This document shows, piece by piece, positions 17,149 to 24,078 of a stretch of DNA of 64,000 nucleotides. Each line of letters begins with the position of its first letter. Position 1 is the stretch's first letter. Location: positions 62,001-126,000 of the forward strand of contig NZ_QTQP01000012.1 of assembly GCF_003854275.1 (NCBI RefSeq), read 5' to 3'. This DNA is from Burkholderia sp. Bp8963. GTDB lineage: Bacteria; Pseudomonadota; Gammaproteobacteria; Burkholderiales; Burkholderiaceae. The translations under genes and the position numbers were made by a program. Below the pieces are notes generated by a model that ran no database searches, was not told the DNA's origin, and saw nothing but the letters and a program-made list of their open reading frames with translations.

Positions 17149-17753
17149 GGCAGCACGCCGAGCAGCGCGTTGTTCAGCGTCGACAGGACGTTCAGGTTCT
17201 TGAACGACGTCAGCGTGTTGACGGTCGTGTTGATCGTCGTCAGCGTCTGGATCTGCTGGTTGTTCAGCGTGTTCTGGATCACCGCGCCGGTCAGCGCCGG
17301 CAACACGCCGGGCTGCGCGGCGTTGCCCGGGCCGACCTGGATCAGCGCACCCGCGTTCGCAGCCGCCAGCGCCTGCGCCTGTTGCACGGTGATCTGACTG
17401 ACGTCCGGAATGTTGAAGCTGGTCGACGCGACCAGGTTGCCGTTCACGAACGCGACGCGCGACACGCCGAACGACACCTTCAGGCCGCCCGGCATGTCGA
17501 AGCCGCCCCGCATCGCGTCGAGGCGTGCGTCGCTGAGCGCGATCGCGCCGCCCGCCGTCCACCAGTTCCGGTCGTCCTGCGCGACGTCGGCGCCGGCCCG
17601 CGCGCCGCAGGCCGACACGGCGTCGCTCGCCTGCACGGCAGGTTCGACGCTCGCGGCTGGCGGGCCGTTCTGCATCGCCACCGCGCCCATGGACACCATC
17701 CCGCCGCAGGCCATCACGGCGAGCCTGGCCAACTTCCTGGTCTCTGATCTCAT
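17139..17753 (-). CDS. Small secreted Asn/Gln-rich protein with LDxxRGG motif (Fap-like locus)
   Basis: 204 residues starting at the ATG at 17753 behind GAGGATC. Residues 1-27 are a Sec signal (basic start, hydrophobic core, AVA). Residues 72-84 read ALSDARLDAMRGG, a double-glycine-type motif. After it come short beta-prone blocks (LKVSFGVSRVAFVNGN) and an Asn/Gln/Thr-rich C-terminus (AVIQNTLNNQQIQTLTTINT) resembling amyloid repeat sequence. It shares both the LDxxRGG motif and the VIQNT block with the protein at 18458-18934. It follows the C39 gene by 8 bases, the last of the minus-strand set. Function is inferred to be a minor fibre subunit or nucleator. Confidence 0.75.
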   Translation of the reverse strand: MRSETRKLARLAVMACGGMVSMGAVAMQNGPPAASVEPAVQASDAVSACGARAGADVAQDDRNWWTAGGAIALSDARLDAMRGGFDMPGGLKVSFGVSRVAFVNGNLVASTSFNIPDVSQITVQQAQALAAANAGALIQVGPGNAAQPGVLPALTGAVIQNTLNNQQIQTLTTINTTVNTLTSFKNLNVLSTLNNALLGVLPGR

Positions 17754-17761
17754 GGCGATCC

Positions 17762-18454
17762 TCAGAAGTCGCTCGGGCCGTGCTTCGGAACCACGACGTT
17801 GTATAGGCCATCGCGGTTGATCCCCGTGTAAAGCGGCGCGCTCGGCGCGACGCGCCAGTCGCGCGGATCGTTGAACACCGCGAGCTCGGGCTTGTTGTGG
17901 ATCACGAAGATCACATGGTCTTCCCATTTCTGCTCGAAACTTGCCTGCGACATCGGCCGCGTGCCGGTAGCCGGATCGCCGACGAGCACTCGCCCGTTGC
18001 GCAGCCCCTTCACGACGACGAAATGGTGATAGCCATGCTCGGTGATCAGCACGATCGCCGGCGTGTGCGTCTTCGCGAGCGTTTGCAGCGGCAGTTCATA
18101 GCCGTCCGCGACGAAGCCGTGCGCTTCGAGAAAGCGCCGGATGTCGAGCAACGAGAAGCCCTCGTGGCGGATCTTCTGCTGGTTGCCGTTCTCCCACATC
18201 TGCGCGAAGGCCGTCTGCTCGGTCATCGGATAGTCGTACTGATAAGTCAGCAGCGTCGCGACGGCGGCCGACCCGCAGCTGAAGTCGTACTGCTGCTTGA
18301 CGGTGCGCTTGAAACGCGCCTCCTTGAGACTCGTGACATGCATCGCGTAACCGGCGCCTGCCGGATCGACGACGGTCATCTCGTCCGCCTGCGCGGCCGG
18401 GCCGCCCAGCGCGCACGCGAGCGCCGCCATCCACACCGCAGCGAGGTGTCGCAT
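17762..18454 (-). CDS. Periplasmic C39 family peptidase-like protein (FapD-like)
   Basis: 230 residues. A Sec signal (residues 1-23, ending AQA) precedes a single C39 papain-like domain: VKQQYDFSCGSAA with Gln54/Gln55 and nucleophile Cys60, HGYHHFVVVKG with His144, and VGDPATGT with Asp160. All three catalytic positions are present. There is no ABC transporter domain, so it acts as a stand-alone periplasmic protein, as FapD does in Pseudomonas amyloid operons. Its start is 3 bases from the upstream stop. The two flanking small proteins carry LDxxRGG motifs, candidate C39 cleavage sites. Protease activity and substrate are inferred. Confidence 0.88.
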   Translation of the reverse strand: MRHLAAVWMAALACALGGPAAQADEMTVVDPAGAGYAMHVTSLKEARFKRTVKQQYDFSCGSAAVATLLTYQYDYPMTEQTAFAQMWENGNQQKIRHEGFSLLDIRRFLEAHGFVADGYELPLQTLAKTHTPAIVLITEHGYHHFVVVKGLRNGRVLVGDPATGTRPMSQASFEQKWEDHVIFVIHNKPELAVFNDPRDWRVAPSAPLYTGINRDGLYNVVVPKHGPSDF

Positions 18455-18457
18455 CGC

Positions 18458-18934
18458 TCAGTTCCCGAAGTGCACGTTGAGTACCGTCGCGTTCTGAATC
18501 AGCACATTGGCGCCGGTATTCTGGATGACCGTCGGCAGGCCGCTCGAATTGGCGAACGAGCCGTCGGCAATCGAATTCGAGCCCGTCGACACCCGGTTCG
18601 CGACGTTGTCGGAAACCGTGCCGTTCAGAAAGTTCTGGCCGATCAGCGCATCGCCGCCGCGATGCTCGTCGAGCTGGTCGGGCGTCATCGCGACGCCGAA
18701 GCTGTCTTCGCGTCCGGTCGCGGCGCCTGCGGCAGGCGGCGCGACGACCGCAGCCGTAGCGGGCGCGGTGCCGTCCGCGGGCGCGGCCGGTGCGGGAGGG
18801 ATGGAATTCGATGCAGCCGTGACGGCGGCATCCGAGTCAATCGATCGAGGCTCGTCAGGCGCTGCCTGAGCCGCCAGGCCCGGCAACAGCACAGCAGGCA
18901 ATAACACCAGCGACAATGCGTTACGCGTTCGCAT
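18458..18934 (-). CDS. Small secreted protein with LDxxRGG motif (Fap-like locus)
   Basis: 158 residues from the ATG at 18934 behind AAGGAGACAACC. Residues 1-24 are a Sec signal ending AQA. Residues 40-75 are Ala/Pro-rich and disordered. Residues 84-94 read TPDQLDEHRGG, the same double-glycine motif as its neighbour. The C-terminal third is Asn/Gln/Ser-rich with alternating hydrophobic residues (LPTVIQNTGANVLIQNATVL). The stop lies 3 bases before the C39 gene, so they are translationally linked. It is likely a minor amyloid subunit or chaperone-like partner (FapE/FapA position); assignment to a specific Fap protein is not possible by eye. Confidence 0.75.
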   Translation of the reverse strand: MRTRNALSLVLLPAVLLPGLAAQAAPDEPRSIDSDAAVTAASNSIPPAPAAPADGTAPATAAVVAPPAAGAATGREDSFGVAMTPDQLDEHRGGDALIGQNFLNGTVSDNVANRVSTGSNSIADGSFANSSGLPTVIQNTGANVLIQNATVLNVHFGN

Positions 18935-19033
18935 GGTTGTCTCCTTGGGCCCTGCGGCGGCTTGCACGAACCCGACGCGCAGGGAGCGGAATCTGCATGA
19001 TCGTCGGCCGACGGAGATCGGGCAGCAATCTGC

Positions 19034-19110
19034 CGGCGACGGCAAGGCGGCCTTTCGGCCAGCTCGCCGTCGCCGATGTGCCTGTCCATCCGGCGATCGA
19101 ACGATCGCCG
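19034..19110 (-). promoter_or_regulatory. Two strong inverted repeats between the fibre gene and downstream genes
   Basis: CGGCGACGGC (19034-19043) pairs with GCCGTCGCCG (19066-19075), with an inner GGCC-TTTC-GGCC stem. Next to it CGGCGATCG (19091-19099) pairs with CGATCGCCG (19102-19110) around two bases. Such structures after the most abundant subunit gene commonly attenuate transcription or protect the upstream mRNA; that role is inferred. Confidence 0.55.
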
Positions 19111-19166
19111 CGGTGTGCGCTGCACCCGCGGCATTTCGCACGATTGACCTTTGCCGACCGGCTGTC

Positions 19167-20438
19167 CTAGTGCCCGACGGTCAGCTGCGACTGCACTGTG
19201 ACCGCCTGCTGCACGAGCGACGCCGCGCCGCTGTTCTGGTTGGCCATCATGATGCCCGCTGCGGTCTGACCGACGCTTGTCATCGTGTTGGCCATGTCGA
19301 ACGTACCCGCGTTGACCGAGTTGGCTCCGCCTGCGCCGCCCACACCGCCAGCTGCGCCGACGCCAACACCGCCGTTGCCGACGCCGCCGGTGCCACCCAT
19401 GCCGCCCGAGCCGCCCGAGCCGCCTGCCGCGCCAACCGCGCCGTTACCTGCCGTCGAGCTGCCGTTGCTGGCCGACGTCGAAGCAGGAGCGGTCGCCGCA
19501 CCGCCGCCCGTTCCCGCGCCGCCAACGCCACCGTTACCTGCGACGGCCGCCGCGGTGCCACCCGCACCGCCCCCTGCGCCAGCCGCGCCACCCGTGCCGG
19601 AGGCTGCTCCGCCAGACGCTGTCGCCGTACCAGACGACCCTGCGCCGCCTGTACCGCTAGCCGAACCGGTGCCGGTGCCCGTACCCGTGCCGGTGCCTGC
19701 GCCGCTCGATGCCGTCACGGCTCCGCCGCCGTGAGTCGTTACGCCGACCCCGCCAGCACTGCTGCTGCCCGAGCCGGTGCCCCAGCCCTTGCCAGTGCCC
19801 TTGCCGTAGCCGCCCACACCAACCGAAGCCGCGACCGCGCCACCACCCTGGCCGGAACCATAGCCGCCGTTGGCTGAGCCACTACCACCTTGTCCGCCGT
19901 TGGCGCTCGGCGAGCCGCCAGCGCCACCCGCGCCGCCAGTCCCGTTGCCAGCCGTCGCGCTGCCATTGCTGGCGTTGCCCGCCGTGGCGCTACCATTTGT
20001 CGATGTGCCGCCGCTGCCGCCAGCGCCGCCAGCGCCGCCAACGGCGCCGACCGCGCCTTTACCACCTTTTCCGCCAGTGCCGCCAAGGCCTAGCCCGTTG
20101 CCGCCGCTGCCACCGCTTCCGCCAGCAGCGCTGCCCGTATTGCTTGCCTGGTTGCCGATGTTCGAAACGCTGACGCCGCTCACGGTTCCGCTGAGCCTGC
20201 TGAGCGCGACGACTCTCGTGTTGTTGTAAGCATCCTGGGAAACAGGTGCCGAGATCTCGTTCGCGTTGGACCCGCTTGCACTGGTTTGAGTCGAGCTGAC
20301 TGCATTGGAGACGGTGTTCGCTCCGTCACGGGATTGCTGATTGCATGTTGTCGCGCCATCAGCACATGGGTTCGCCGCTGCATAGCCGCTGAATCCCAGG
20401 GCGAGGACTGCAGCAGACGCCAATAAAGTTTTGCGCAT
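19167..20438 (-). CDS. Gly/Ala/Ser-rich secreted protein, candidate major amyloid (FapC/FapB-like)
   Basis: 423 residues from the ATG at 20438 behind AGGAGG. Residues 1-22 are a Sec signal ending AAA-N. A short N-terminal domain follows with two cysteines (Cys25, Cys32) and a block VVALSRLSGTVSGVSVSNIG. Residues about 100-370 are almost purely Gly, Ala, Ser, Thr and Asn, with GGxGG and GTGTG runs. The last 50 residues are an ordered block (MANTMTSVGQTAAGIMMANQ then NSGAASLVQQAVTVQSQLTV) with the Gln/Asn-Gly-Ala spacing of functional-amyloid repeats such as FapC. The likely role is the structural fibre subunit exported by the barrel at 15648. A sigma-54-like element lies upstream. Confidence 0.72.
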   Translation of the reverse strand: MRKTLLASAAVLALGFSGYAAANPCADGATTCNQQSRDGANTVSNAVSSTQTSASGSNANEISAPVSQDAYNNTRVVALSRLSGTVSGVSVSNIGNQASNTGSAAGGSGGSGGNGLGLGGTGGKGGKGAVGAVGGAGGAGGSGGTSTNGSATAGNASNGSATAGNGTGGAGGAGGSPSANGGQGGSGSANGGYGSGQGGGAVAASVGVGGYGKGTGKGWGTGSGSSSAGGVGVTTHGGGAVTASSGAGTGTGTGTGTGSASGTGGAGSSGTATASGGAASGTGGAAGAGGGAGGTAAAVAGNGGVGGAGTGGGAATAPASTSASNGSSTAGNGAVGAAGGSGGSGGMGGTGGVGNGGVGVGAAGGVGGAGGANSVNAGTFDMANTMTSVGQTAAGIMMANQNSGAASLVQQAVTVQSQLTVGH

Positions 20439-20497
20439 GAAATCCTCCTGAGTTAACAAGGGACGGCTTGGCCGACTGAGCCAATCCGTCACCCGTC

Positions 20498-20515
20498 ACG
20501 CATTGGCGATGCCAA
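20498..20515 (-). promoter_or_regulatory. Candidate sigma-54 promoter of the fibre gene
   Basis: On the minus strand TTGGCATCGCCAATGC has GG and GC separated by exactly 10 bases (GG at 20513-20512, GC at 20501-20500). It differs from the consensus TGGCACG-N4-TTGC at two visible bases. It would start transcription near 20488, about 50 bases before the start codon. Pseudomonas fap operons are also sigma-54 dependent. Confidence 0.45.
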
Positions 20516-21070
20516 GCCTGCAAGCGACTGAATGCAAAGAGAAATATCGCTTTTCCGCACAAAACGATCCGACCCGACCGGTTGCGGCGCGCATTTTTTG
20601 TTTCAGTTTTGAAACGCACCGCCCGGCACGGCACCGGGGTTTCCCCTGAGTATCGGGGAAAACCCTTTTGGATTCAGACACCTGCTCGATTTTTCAAATG
20701 ACGGAATGACGAACGCAAAATGTTTCACTTTTGGCACGTCATTTCCTGCATGCGGGTTATCCCGCCCGGCCGAATATTCGCTCGCGGTCGCAGACGCATG
20801 TTGGACAAGGACACTGGGCCGGATTCTTTCCGCATAGGAGGCAAAGGCCGTGCGCAGGGGCCATTCAGAAACGTATCAACGATGATCACGCGGTGGGTTC
20901 GGGCCGGATGCCGTTCGCGGCGACCGTCGCATGCGCCTGTCGGTTCATACGGGATGTGGATTACCGCCGCCGCCGTGACATCGGCACAATGCCGTCGGCA
21001 AGACGAACGCGATCCTCGACCAGGCGTTCATCCCGGGCGTCGTCGTTGCGCAGCCGCAATGAGCGGCGGC
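20516..21070. other. Long upstream region of the fibre gene with several dyads
   Basis: Contains GTTTCA-GTTT-TGAAAC (20600-20615) and GGGTTTCCCC-TGAGTATC-GGGGAAAACCC (20637-20665), at about -120 and -160 relative to the inferred start site, where enhancer-binding proteins usually sit. The part from 20700 to 21070 shows no gene with a ribosome-binding site; it must contain the terminator of the upstream haloacid dehalogenase gene. Confidence 0.45.
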
Positions 21071-21778
21071 TCAGCAACCGAGCTGCGCGGCGAGATCGAT
21101 GAAGTCGTGCGCGTTGACGTCGAAGCGATCGTCGAACGCCAGATCGACGTTGCCGCCGGGGCCGAATTCGAGCGGCCGCGCGACGAACGCGGTCTTCATG
21201 CCGAGCGCGCGCGCCGCGTGCAGATCGTACTTGTGGCACGCGACCATCATCGCGCTGCCGGCGTCCACGCCCAGATAACGCAGCGCCATCCGGTACGTGC
21301 GCGGATCGGGCTTGAACGTGCCGGCCATCTCCGCCGCGAAGATCGCGTCCCACGGCAATCCACAGCGCTTCGAGATGTTCACGACCGCACTCACGTCCGC
21401 ATTCGACAGCGTCGCCAGCTTGAACTTGCGCTTGAGCCGCGACAGGCCTTCGACCGCATCCGACCAGGGTTCGATCGTCTGCCACGCGAAGTTGAGGCGC
21501 TCGCGTTCGTCGCCGGCCAGGAAGCTTAGGCCGTACGCATCGATGACCTGATCGAGTGCCTGCCGGTAGATCCGGTCGACGGACGACCACGGCTGCGCGC
21601 CGGACAGGATCGCGTCGAGCGCGGGGCGATAGCGGCCGCGCCAGTCGTCGACGAAACGTCCCCAGTCCGTATCGGGCGCGCGATCGCCCGCGATCTCGCG
21701 GGCCGCCGCGCTGACCGTCGTGCGGAAATCGGTGGCCGTGCCCTGTACGTCGAAGATCAATGCCTGAACGGTGTTCAT
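21071..21778 (-). CDS. Haloacid dehalogenase, type II (HAD superfamily)
   Basis: 235 residues, start at the ATG at 21778 (MNTVQALIF). Motif I is FDVQGTATDFR with nucleophile Asp10, motif II has Ser in TLSNAD, the Lys is in GTFKPDPRTY, and the acid motif follows in VACHKYDLHAARALGMKTAFV. This is the layout of L-2-haloacid dehalogenases, which hydrolyse 2-haloalkanoates to hydroxy acids. Motif I reads DVQGT where most members have DxYGT or DVFGT, so the natural substrate may not be a haloacid. Stands alone. Confidence 0.85.
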   Translation of the reverse strand: MNTVQALIFDVQGTATDFRTTVSAAAREIAGDRAPDTDWGRFVDDWRGRYRPALDAILSGAQPWSSVDRIYRQALDQVIDAYGLSFLAGDERERLNFAWQTIEPWSDAVEGLSRLKRKFKLATLSNADVSAVVNISKRCGLPWDAIFAAEMAGTFKPDPRTYRMALRYLGVDAGSAMMVACHKYDLHAARALGMKTAFVARPLEFGPGGNVDLAFDDRFDVNAHDFIDLAAQLGC

Positions 21779-21973
21779 GGTTTTCTCGCTCGGTGTACGT
21801 TGAGATGCGTTGAAGTGCATCGAGAGGCGGTGGCGGCGGTGTCGACACGCTATGCGACCGACGCCGCGCCGAAACCCTGCGTCACACGCATCATCCCGCC
21901 CCGCTCGACCGCGTCAAGCGTTCCGCGTGAATGGCGGGCCGAGACTGAATTCCAGTTCGACTGGTTCGCATGG

Positions 21974-22474
21974 CTACACCGGCAACGCATGCGTCGACAG
22001 GATTTCCTTCAGCACCATGAAACTGCGCACCTGCCGCACGCCGGGCAGATACAGCAACTGCTCCGCATGCAGCCGGTTGAAGCTCTCGCTGTCGCGCGTG
22101 CGCACCAGCATGAAGTAATCGAACTCGCCGGTCACGACGTGGCATTCGACGCAGCCGGACACCTTCTGCGCGGCCTTCTCGAATGCGGCGAACGCTTCCG
22201 GCGTCGAGCGGTCGAGCACGAAGCCGATCACGACCAGCATCCCCGCGCCGAGCGCCTTCGGCTCGAGCAGCGCGACGATCCCGCGAATCAGCCCCATCTC
22301 CTTGAGCCGCTCGACGCGGCGCAGGCACGCGGGCGCGCTCAGCTTCACCTTCGCGGCGAGCGCGACGTTCGAGATCGACGCGTCCTGCTGCAATTGCCGC
22401 AGGATCGCGCGATCGATCCGATCCAGCACCGGGGCGGCATCCGGCGCGGAATCCGAGCGCTTGCCTAATTTCAT
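21974..22474 (-). CDS. acdR: Lrp/AsnC family regulator of ACC deaminase (AcdR)
   Basis: 166 residues starting at the ATG at 22474 behind AAAGGAGAC. The helix-turn-helix is at about residues 20-60 ([34 protein letters not shown]); the C-terminal RAM domain includes [21 protein letters not shown]. It is divergent from acdS with about 205 bases between, the arrangement known for AcdR, an Lrp-like protein that senses ACC/leucine status and controls acdS. Confidence 0.92.
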   Translation of the reverse strand: MKLGKRSDSAPDAAPVLDRIDRAILRQLQQDASISNVALAAKVKLSAPACLRRVERLKEMGLIRGIVALLEPKALGAGMLVVIGFVLDRSTPEAFAAFEKAAQKVSGCVECHVVTGEFDYFMLVRTRDSESFNRLHAEQLLYLPGVRQVRSFMVLKEILSTHALPV

Positions 22475-22679
22475 TGCGCCTGTCTCCTTTCCGGCGAACA
22501 GCGGTTGCTTGCTCATCGATGATTTCGTCATAAACGTAGGACGGCCGGATTTATTTCGCAAGCTCATTTCGCGTGTGCGTGCCTATCATTTTTTCATCGC
22601 GTCACGGCCCGGCGCCCGGTGTCGGCCGACGCGATCCGTTCATGCATTCACGCCTATGCGGCCATTCCGGAGACATTCG
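22475..22679. promoter_or_regulatory. acdR-acdS divergent control region
   Basis: This 205-base spacer holds both promoters. AT-rich parts at about 22540-22600 suit Lrp binding. Known acdS control regions carry AcdR, CRP and FNR sites; I cannot fix these individually by eye. GGAG at 22669-22672 is the acdS ribosome-binding site. Confidence 0.5.
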
Positions 22680-23696
22680 ATGAACCTGCAACGCTTCCCA
22701 CGCTATTCGCTGATCTTCGGCCCGACGCCGATCCAGCCGCTCAAGCGCCTGAGCGCGCATCTCGGCGGCAAGGTCGAGCTGTACGCGAAGCGCGAGGACT
22801 GCAACAGCGGCCTCGCGTTCGGCGGCAACAAGACCCGCAAGCTCGAATACCTGATCCCCGACGCGCTTGCGCAGGGCGCCGACACGCTGGTGTCGATCGG
22901 CGGCATCCAGTCGAACCAGACGCGCCAGGTCGCGGCCGTCGCCGCGCATCTCGGCATGAAGTGCGTGCTCGTGCAGGAGCATTGGGTCAACTATGAAGAC
23001 CCCGTGTACGACCGCGTCGGCAACATCCAGCTGTCGCGGATGATGGGCGCCGACGTGCGGCTCGTCGCGGACGGCTTCGACATCGGCATCCGCCGCAGTT
23101 GGGAAGAGGCGATGGAGAGCGTGCGGCAGGCGGGCGGCAAGCCGTATCCGATTCCGGCCGGCTGCTCGGAACATCCGCTCGGTGGGCTCGGGTTCGTCGG
23201 CTTCGCCGAGGAAGTGCGCGCGCAGGAAGCGCAGCTCGGCTTCAGGTTCGACTACATCGTCGTGTGCTCGGTGACCGGCAGCACGCAGGCGGGGATGGTC
23301 GTCGGCTTCGCGGCCGACGGGCGCGCGGATCGCGTGATCGGCATCGATGCGTCGGCGAAGCCGGAGCAGACACGCGAGCAGATCACGCGGATCGCGCGGC
23401 ATACGGCGGAGCTGGTCGGACTTGGGCGCGATATCGGCGAGCAGGATGTCGTGCTCGACACGCGCTACGGCGGCCCCGAATACGGGTTGCCAAACGACGG
23501 CACGCTCGAGGCGATTCGCCTTTGTGCACGGCTGGAAGGCGTGCTGACCGACCCCGTCTACGAAGGCAAATCGATGCACGGGATGATCGACAAGGTGCGG
23601 CGCGGCGAATTCGAGCCGGGGTCGAAGGTGCTGTATGCGCACCTGGGTGGGGTGCCGGCGTTGAGTGCGTACAGCTTCATCTTCCGCGACGGTTGA
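22680..23696 (+). CDS. acdS: 1-aminocyclopropane-1-carboxylate deaminase
   Basis: 338 residues, exactly the usual AcdS length. It splits ACC, the ethylene precursor of plants, to ammonia and 2-oxobutanoate with PLP, lowering plant stress ethylene. Lys51 in FGGNKTRKL binds PLP. Glu295 (in VYEGKSMHG) and Leu322 (in AHLGGVPAL) are the two residues that separate true ACC deaminases from D-cysteine desulfhydrases; both are present. Divergent from acdR. This points to a plant-associated lifestyle. Confidence 0.96.
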   Translation: MNLQRFPRYSLIFGPTPIQPLKRLSAHLGGKVELYAKREDCNSGLAFGGNKTRKLEYLIPDALAQGADTLVSIGGIQSNQTRQVAAVAAHLGMKCVLVQEHWVNYEDPVYDRVGNIQLSRMMGADVRLVADGFDIGIRRSWEEAMESVRQAGGKPYPIPAGCSEHPLGGLGFVGFAEEVRAQEAQLGFRFDYIVVCSVTGSTQAGMVVGFAADGRADRVIGIDASAKPEQTREQITRIARHTAELVGLGRDIGEQDVVLDTRYGGPEYGLPNDGTLEAIRLCARLEGVLTDPVYEGKSMHGMIDKVRRGEFEPGSKVLYAHLGGVPALSAYSFIFRDG

Positions 23697-24078
23697 TGCG
23701 CGGTTGCGGCATGCCGGTTTCGGCTCGTCATCACGCGCGTCCCGACGAAGATTAAAAATTTCGTACAAGCCTCAAAGAACTGATACGAAACTTCGTACTT
23801 GTCCGATTTAAATCACCGCTCCATTTCCAGAAAATCGATGTGGGTTTCGTTGATCGCCGCATCGCATCTCTACCTCCACACGCATCTTTCCGTATTTAAA
23901 AGATGCACGCGCGGCGCAAACGGTCTCCCGATAAGGCAGAGCGCGCTCCATCCATTCGTCTGACATTCCACGAAACCGGAAGCGGCAGCGGCGCACCGTA
24001 TTCATCGGTGCGCGGTGCGTCGTGCATCATGCGAAGCGAAGAACGCAACGTCGTTTAAAACAGCATGGAAATGGGTAT
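23697..24078. promoter_or_regulatory. AT-rich upstream region of the exopolysaccharide genes
   Basis: Clearly lower in GC than its surroundings. It contains a perfect palindrome TACGAA-AC-TTCGTA (23784-23797) and a related half site TTCGTACAAG (about 23759-23768), a likely operator for the exopolysaccharide operon. No gene with a ribosome-binding site is seen. Confidence 0.5.

Noticed and set aside
19285-20229. Pro/Ala- and Arg/Ser-rich plus-strand frames opposite the Gly-rich gene
   Set aside because: Antisense of a GC-rich repeat; no ribosome-binding site, and the minus-strand frame has a signal peptide and strong site.
20735-20756. TGGCAC followed by CTGC as sigma-54 promoter on the plus strand
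   Set aside because: GG to GC spacing is 13 instead of 10, and no plus-strand gene follows.
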